From assembly GCA_963920525.1 (NCBI GenBank), contig OY986440.1, positions 18,994,068 through 19,058,067 of the forward strand: 64,000 nucleotides of DNA, read 5' to 3'. The position numbers were made by a program, and so were the translations under genes. The notes below the pieces were generated by a model, which saw only the letters and a list, made by a program, of their open reading frames with translations, did not search any database and had not been told where the DNA came from. Origin of the DNA: Dichetophora obliterata (taxonomy: Eukaryota; Arthropoda; Insecta; Diptera; Sciomyzidae). Below are positions 57,891 to 64,000 of this stretch, in pieces (position 1 is the first letter of the stretch; each line of letters starts with the position of its first letter).

Positions 57891-58512
57891 GGTGGCAACC
57901 CTATTAAAAAATTAAATAATTTTAAAATCTGACAACGCATTCGGATTAAGCGACCCATTTTTACCTAGTGTTCGCGCCAGAACTGAATTCGCAAAAATAA
58001 AAAAAAATTAGGTGGCACCCTATTAACCATATTGAATTTCAAAATTCTGAATTTAGATTCGAAATCAGCGGCCCCTTAACACTGTTAAACGATGTTTAAA
58101 ACTCTTAAAATTATGTGGCAACCCTATTATATAAAATTACATAAGTTAGAAATTTCGACAACGGATTCAGATTTAGCGACCCATTTTTACCTAGTGTTTG
58201 CGCCAGCACCTAAAATAAAAATATTAAGGTGGAAACCCTATCCACCATCTTGAATTTTAAAATTCTAACATCAGAATCGAAATCAGTGACCCCCTAAAAC
58301 TGTTAAATGATGTTTAAAACTCTTAAAAATAAATTTTTTAATACTGTGGCAAAAATTTAGGTGGCAGCCCTAACCTCCATCTTAAATTTTAAAACTATGA
58401 CATTAGATTCGAAATCAAATCCGTTGTCAGAACTTCAAAATAACAACAATTAGCAAAAACACAAAAAAATGTAGGTGGCTACTCTATCCGCCATCTTGAA
58501 TTTTAAATTCTG
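57890..58512 (+). repeat. Composite tandem repeat of alternating A and B half-units
   Basis: Half-unit A contains GTGGCAACCCTATTA, CGACAACGGATTC and GCGACCCATTTTTACCTAGT, then a GCGCCAG box. Half-unit B contains GGTGGCAACCCTATCC-like text, GCCATCTTGAATTTTAAAA, TTCGAAATCAGCGACCCC and GTTTAAAACTCTTAAAA. They alternate A-B-A-B-B'-B'' with a full period of about 230-250 bp. All start with a GGTGGC(A)ACCCTAT box. Non-coding satellite-like array. Confidence 0.8.
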
Positions 58513-58590
58513 ACAGCAGCTTTTGTCAAGCTTTTGCCAAGCTTTTGCCGATCAATTCAAGCTTTTCAACTTTCTGAACGACAGATTAAC

Positions 58591-58728
58591 TGCATTATTC
58601 TGTATCACGAACATGCACACCAACGATGAGAAAGACACGAGAAGCAATATTTTCTTCCATACAAAATTGTATTGCTTCTCGTGTCTTTCTCATCGTTGGT
58701 GTGCATGTTCGTGATACAGAATAATGCA
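58591..58728. repeat. Perfect inverted repeat, 58-bp arms
   Basis: 58,591-58,648 and 58,671-58,728 are exact reverse complements (TGCATTATTCTGTATCACGA at the outer edge, AAAGACACGAGAAGCAAT at the inner edge), with a 22-bp spacer. Frames on both strands across it are mirror by-products. Confidence 0.95.
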
Positions 58729-58929
58729 GTAAGTCACAACAAGCCAAGTCAACGCAAAAGCATGGATATGACTTGTATCTGTTTGGTATTTTTTGCAAGC
58801 ACGCTAAAGCTTGCTTTTTTAAGTTTGGATACATACTTGGCTTCAAGTACTTGAAAAGGCTTGAACTTCAAGTAGGCTTGTGCAGTTTTCTGCATGGTAT
58901 GTAAGTGCTCCAACTGGCGGTCAATATAT

Positions 58930-60239
58930 ATAAATGTTTTCACGCTCACTTTAACCGCCCACAAATCAATAGAACTTCTATATATCAGACGATTCTGATC
59001 GTAAAATACTATCGATGGTAATTAAGTCCATATGCTTACTATCGATAACTTTCCAAAAAATGCGCGTAGTCACACTATATCTGTTCCTACTTTTATCGCC
59101 CACAAATTAGTAAAAATGCTATATATCAGACAGTTTTTACCGTAAAAGACTAAAATTTGGTAATTTAGCTTATATATCTTTACCGATTTTCATTAAACTT
59201 TATTGAAGGTTTTTAACACATATAAAGGAGGTTTTTTGCATTGGAAAGGGGGCGTGACACCTCCCAAACAATTCAAATGTGCAATATCGATTAGCTTTGG
59301 AATTAGCGGCCGCACAGCTTCCGAATTTGGAACTCGAACACAATTTACACCTGCTGCTTCACTGAAAATTTGGCTTTGGATAAGGGGGCGTGGAACTATA
59401 GGTCGCACAGCTTCGGAATTCAGGGATTGTATCGGCTAAAGTGATAGTTGATGATAAAAATCATAAATTTTGCTCCACGTAAGGTGATTATCAAATTGAC
59501 TCTCGCTTTTAGCTATCAATTTTAAGCGACAGCTATTTAGGTGTCGTTTTCATATATTTCTGACAGCTAATTGCAAACTTGTTTAAATTAACAGTAGGGG
59601 TATTCACGATTCAGTGCACTTGCCAGTGCAGTTGAGGACTTGTGCAGTTGTGAAGTTTGGTTTTCGTGAACACACTACCATCACTACTTCAAAGCTGTCA
59701 AAATTTTTCAATGCACACAAGTGCACAACTGCTCAAGTCCTCAAGTTTAAGGCAATAGTAGAAAAGCACTTGTGCAGATTTTTGACGTACGTGTATTTTG
59801 TTTTTGTACAGTGCACAAGTCTTCAACTGCACAAGGAAGTGCACTGAATCGTGAATACCTCTATTTTAAAGTAAAAAAGTGTGTTATGAAGTCATTTGAC
59901 TATGAGATATGGATAAAATAAAAATTATAAGAAAATTCGGCTTCTTAGATTAAGTTTATGAAATAAGTCGAATTGAATTGCTAATTATTTTTGTTTAGTT
60001 TTTTTAAAAAATGTTCGCTTCAGGAAAACAATAACAATTAACAGCTGCCCGACATGACATTTAATTTTTGAGAGAATGGTAAGTGCTGCCAAGTATTGAA
60101 AATATTAAGTGATCGCTTTACACAGAGCAACGAAAAGTTGATAATGAAAAACGACAATCAAAAACGACTATCGACTGACTACATTTGTTGGGCGTTTGGA
60201 AACGGAAGCGTGGCAGCAACGCGCCGGGTTTCAGCTAAT
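58930..60239 (+). mobile_element. Helitron-like element copy 2, interrupted by a MITE
   Basis: The 3' end GGCAGCAACGCGCCGGGTTT followed by CAGCTAATA matches the element ending at 12,250. Upstream are the family phrases CCGCCCACAAATCAATA and GGTCGCACAGCTTCGGAATT (the tandem unit, about two copies at 59,280-59,430). The MITE at 59597-59861 lies inside. The 5' edge is uncertain and probably truncated. Confidence 0.7.
59597..59861 (-). mobile_element. MITE with 'GTATTCACGATTCAGTGCAC' ends, copy 2
   Basis: Same family as 43053-43325 but inverted: 265 bp, TA on both sides (59595-59596 and 59862-59863). It is inserted within the Helitron-like element, so it arrived later than that element. Confidence 0.9.
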
Positions 60240-60939
60240 ATTTAATAAAATCACAACAAGCAGCAGCAACAGAAAAGGCGGCAATAAGGGATGGCAAGAT
60301 TAATGACTAACATTGCAATGACTAACATCAATCGACTATTTCTTTTAAAAAATCGATTTAATTGTCTCGAATATACGGATTCGATAACATTCACAGCGTT
60401 TTCATGGTACCGAATCTAATTTCAAATGTGCCAAGCTTACAAACCTGCTTTTGAGTAAAACATCTCTGTCATTTATTTGAGTCACATCACTAGTTACAAT
60501 ATAAAGACAGTTGTAAAAATTGTTTGTAAAGATATTATAAAAGTACTTGTGTTTAAATGGTCACGTGCGAAGTGAAGTGTGAAAACTGGTTTTTAAAGTT
60601 GAAAATTCTTGTTTTATGATATGTAGATTAAAAAACGAAAAAAAATGTAAATATTTGATCACGAGCAATATGATTCTTCAGCATGTTAAACTCAAACATG
60701 CCAAAGACGCTGATGAGCTTGTTGTAAGTTTTGTCTGATTTGTAGCGACATTTTAATAATTTTACATTAACCATTTACATAATAATTTTACATAATAATT
60801 TACATTCCTTTTAAGGTTTGTTTTTAATACAAATTTAAACATCATTAAACGACAAAAAATTAATTTCGAATTTCGGAAGTATCGACTACACATAGGGTGA
60901 CACACAAAAAAGTTGAATAAAATTTACTTTAAGTTGCTT
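60240..60939. other. No gene recognised
   Basis: AT-rich sequence with no domain, RNA gene or repeat end that I can identify. Confidence 0.4.
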
Positions 60940-61300
60940 CACAGAGTAATAATAACCAGAGGTCTCAAAACAATCCACCTCACATTTGGAACTTAAGTAT
61001 AGTTCCTGAGTATCAGGTGGAACTTTTGGCAATGAAATCTAGCTCTGCTAGCGTTAACTCGTTGCTCTGTTGACGCTACCTCTGTGTGACGATATGTAGA
61101 TTAAGGAGCGTGTGAAAGAAGAACACGCAATAGTGCAATCGCCTAAAACCGTTTGATAAAGCGAGAAAGAAATGTTGCCGCTTCTTTTTTCTTCATTTAA
61201 AATTATATGAATGAAATTCAATTGAATTGTAGATGTAGCTGAAATAAAATAAATTTGGAAGTTTCCATATTTTTCATATTTTTTGTTTGTTTGCTTTGTT
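60940..61300 (+). repeat. Inverted copy of the giant-palindrome flank, cut by the gap
   Basis: Reverse complement of 51,840-52,187, beginning CACAGAGTAATAATAACCAG. The identity continues through GTTTGTTTGCTTTGTT, which is the outer edge of the palindrome arm, and is then cut by the run of N. A second copy of the hairpin element is probably hidden in the gap. Confidence 0.85.
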
Positions 61301-61500
61301 NNNNNNNNNNNNNNNNNNNNNNNNNNNNNNNNNNNNNNNNNNNNNNNNNNNNNNNNNNNNNNNNNNNNNNNNNNNNNNNNNNNNNNNNNNNNNNNNNNNN
61401 NNNNNNNNNNNNNNNNNNNNNNNNNNNNNNNNNNNNNNNNNNNNNNNNNNNNNNNNNNNNNNNNNNNNNNNNNNNNNNNNNNNNNNNNNNNNNNNNNNNN
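61301..61500. other. Assembly gap (200 N)
   Basis: Exactly 200 N, likely a placeholder of unknown true length. Translated frames across it are meaningless. Confidence 0.99.
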
Positions 61501-61886
61501 CGTAATTGGTAGCTGAGTGTGAAAGAGTATAATCATTTCTTTTCATAGCAAATGTGTTGGAGTTGCTTCCGAATGCATTCATGCAGATGTCTATTATGAA
61601 TTCATCAGATCAATCAAATATGAAAACGTGGTATGTAGTACCTAAGACCGTTAAAACTCGATTTGTGCACAAATATAAAGAAAAATTGAGTTGATTGGTG
61701 GTGGACGCAGTAAGTTGCACACCCTACAAAAATGAGTTTTTTGGTAAATATTAATATTATAAAAAAAATATATACTTGGTTGATTGGTGGATTTCGTTGC
61801 AATCAAATTTTTTGAATCGGAAAACGAATTCCATTTAATTATTACAGTAGTACTACAACGATATTTAAAAGGAATTTTTGACCCGA
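61501..61886. other. No gene recognised
   Basis: AT-rich sequence right of the gap, with no similarity to the left side of the giant palindrome that I can see. Confidence 0.4.
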
Positions 61887-62296
61887 TTGGCTAAAGGAAT
61901 TTCCCTGTGTGAAATCAGAGTGGTACAAACTTTTGTATTGCCTGTGAAAGAACACTGTCCAATCATGTGACTTCTTTAAAGCAATCATGCCTTTTGCGTT
62001 AATCTTCAAAATTTTGAAATTAAAAGAAATCCAATTGCAATCAAGTCAGATATGAGCCAAGAACATGAACATTTTTTGCACACGTGCACGACGACGAGCT
62101 CAACCTGGTTATGTTCCTAATACATAACACTTTGTCGTTTTTACTAATGGACTCCTTTCCAATCTTGTTAATAGAGAGCTGTCCTGATTCGCAGATTGCA
62201 ATGTCAGTCAAATGCAGTAGAACAAAATCAACTCAACTTGCAGAAATCTTAGGAAAAAAAATCACAAGTAAAATTAAGACTAACAAATTTTTATAA
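61887..62296 (+). pseudogene. BED-finger / hAT-like transposase relic
   Basis: About 61,887-61,945 reads DWLKEFPCVKSEWYKLLYC, and in a shifted frame to about 61,985 ERTLSNHVTSLKQS. This is the pattern of a BED-type zinc finger (W, C..C, then NHVTSLK). From 62,084 an open frame reads LNLVMFLIHNTLSFLLMDSF and CPDSQIAMSVKCSRTKSTQL, which matches the conserved stretch after the finger in hAT/DUF4371-like proteins (the DS.IA...RTK motif). The remainder of the transposase is absent. At least two frame breaks make it a relic. Confidence 0.6.
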
Positions 62297-64000
62297 ATAA
62301 TCGATGTTGAGCAATCTTGTTAAATCTATTTTTTATATCTTGGTATTTAGAAGTAAATGGAATAAAATCTGTGGAACTGGCAGAATAAATGGGTAGCACC
62401 AAAGTGGAAGTTTATTTTTTATTCCTGTTTAAAATTGATACAATATTGAATTCATACAACCATATGTACATTAAAATAACACATTTAATTGAATATTTAT
62501 GTATTAAATATATTGACTTTAAATTTTATGTTCGTTGGATACTTTAAAATTTGGTTTAAATTTTTAATATATTTATTGATAATATTTGATAAGCTTTTGT
62601 TTTGGATGTGAATTTTTTTTTCTTAAATGTGAAATTTTTTGGAATTTTGGTACAAAATTTTAGGCTTTGGCAACTCGGCTTTGGAACCCACAGAGCTTCG
62701 CATGGGTTCTTGAACAGCTCAACAGGAAGACAATCGGCTACTTTGTTCTTTGGCCGAACGATAGCTGTTCAGGACTTTATTATAGTCGGGCAGCGGAACT
62801 CTGACGCTGTCATCTGTAAATTAGGTTTCCAGCATTGCTATTCAGAAGCCTTAAGAAATAGCATCATTGCAGATAAATATGGTATGAGGTCGTCAATGCG
62901 CCTGGTAACCACCACCAAGTCAATGTTATCATACCTGGCATTCCGATCCTAATTATGCCATCATATACATTTTGTTAATCAAAATTCTTTTTTGTCGCTA
63001 AGTTGGCACAACTGTGCTCTTCACTGACGCTGAGTTGGAGCGCGATCTTTCGTTTACTTTGTTTTAACCGTATTTTCTGGAATCAACTTAATTTCTCTCC
63101 TCAAATTTTAATTCCTCCGGAGCGATATCACGTGAATCATTGGTTGTTCAATGTTATTTGTTGAGTTATTTGAGAGTTCAAAGTAAGATTTTTTTTCACA
63201 GATCTGGCCTTTCTCGACGAATTTGCTTTCTCAAACACCGCATAACGCTCAGATAATATTCGTTATTTAACGTCTGACCTTCTGGCCAAATTTTGGCAAT
63301 CCCCTTAAGAGGGCTTTTTTAACTAGTAGTTTCCCGTACTTTCTTGACATAATGTATTGTATTGCAACAGCAGGTATTGCTCCTAGACTTCCATTTTCGC
63401 TGTAAACTAGCATGAATCCTGTTTGGTCTCGTAAGATACAGTACCCCCTATCTTTAATGAGTCTCTCGCATGCTATGCAAAAGACCAGTTGCGTTGAAAC
63501 ATTTTGCTTCAGTTTGCCGTTTTTAGATTTTTTAATATACACACAACTACAGCAGTTTTATAAGCAAATTCTTAAAAACGTCAAGACAGTGCAGGTTTTT
63601 TGTTTTTTTTTTTTTTGTTTGTTTTCTTAATCTAATAGTTTTCAAGATATTTGTGTTTATGCTCGATGGTTTGTTTGATAAAATTGTGAACGCTGTGATT
63701 CATATGTTTATATCGCGCGCTTATCTACTTTTAGAAGCTGTTAGTTGTTTTTCCTTTTTTTGTTGTGGATTGATCATTATGTTCATCACCATAACTATTA
63801 ATTCTCTTTGCATCAATCGTCTTCATCTATCTTCATTTTCTATTTGCGTTTTTGTTGTCTTTATACCACTGTTTATTATCATATAAAAATCGTTGTCGTG
63901 CTCCGATCATCGCTCATTGATTTTTTATTCCCTGTTTTTTAACTCTTTTATTCTACATTGTTTTGTTCCATTCATTAAAATAAACATTGAAATCGTAACA
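62297..64000. other. No gene recognised; unassigned frames
   Basis: Frames of 116 codons (62602-62952 plus) and 91 codons (63267-63542 minus) have less AT-biased composition than their surroundings and could be parts of old elements, but I recognise no domain. A T-run with TTTG repeats lies at 63,600-63,625. Confidence 0.4.

Noticed and set aside
61054..61582. Open frames spanning the N run
   Set aside because: They are created by translating unknown bases and have no biological meaning.
62602..62952. 116-codon plus-strand frame, less AT-biased
   Set aside because: Neither this frame nor the opposite strand gives a family I can name. It may be transposon debris but there is no support for a gene.
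63267..63542. 91-codon minus-strand frame
   Set aside because: Readable but unrecognised; no start context, neighbours or motif to support a call.

Overview
The window is eukaryotic, AT-rich, intron-bearing DNA from a fly. The only host gene I can defend is an ortholog of the Mediator subunit MED26, whose N-terminal sequence is close to my recollection of Drosophila MED26. The transposable elements (Helitron/DINE-type elements, Harbinger-like MITEs, Tc1-like elements, a tRNA-derived SINE and non-LTR retrotransposon relics) also suit a higher dipteran (Brachycera). I cannot name the species.

Layout. 1-33 kb is gene-poor and built from layered mobile-element debris: Tc1-type and other TIR elements (0.3-6.1 kb), Harbinger-like MITEs (7.8 and 9.0 kb), Helitron-like elements with internal tandem repeats (10.5-12.25 kb), a MITE inserted inside another copy of itself (14.7-15.8 kb), a tRNA-derived SINE (18.3 kb), a 5'-truncated, frameshifted non-LTR retrotransposon on the minus strand (21.4-24.8 kb), two more Harbinger-like MITEs (27.3 and 29.8 kb), a foldback element carrying a minisatellite (28.4-29.6 kb) and a perfect 149-bp-arm palindrome (31.5 kb). 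33.2-39.8 kb holds MED26 in five exons with four introns of 57-75 bp. It is followed by AT-rich 3' sequence with several polyadenylation signals and a degenerate tandem repeat to about 41.5 kb. 42-64 kb is again repeats: more MITEs, a P/THAP-like transposase relic (46.9-48.0 kb), a very large inverted repeat with arms of about 1.16 kb (48.5-51.8 kb), a hAT-type MITE (53.3 kb), a Harbinger-like MITE (54.6 kb), a Tc1-like element with a transposase trace (55.4-56.4 kb), a composite tandem repeat (57.9-58.5 kb), a second Helitron-like element with a nested MITE (58.9-60.2 kb), a 200-N assembly gap (61,301-61,500) and a BED-finger/hAT-like transposase relic (61.9-62.3 kb).

The most interesting signals are two independent minus-strand sequences, near 46.0 kb and 19.3 kb, that fit the conserved core and three-helix layout of a type I hammerhead ribozyme with the same spacing. 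A related but weaker core lies in each arm of the 31.5-kb palindrome. The large palindrome also matters: a 361-bp exact inverted copy of its right flank runs straight into the assembly gap, which suggests that a second copy of the hairpin was lost there. MED26 lies on the dot chromosome (Muller element F) in Drosophila melanogaster. That element is the ancestral X in many flies, so this scaffold may be X-linked in its species.
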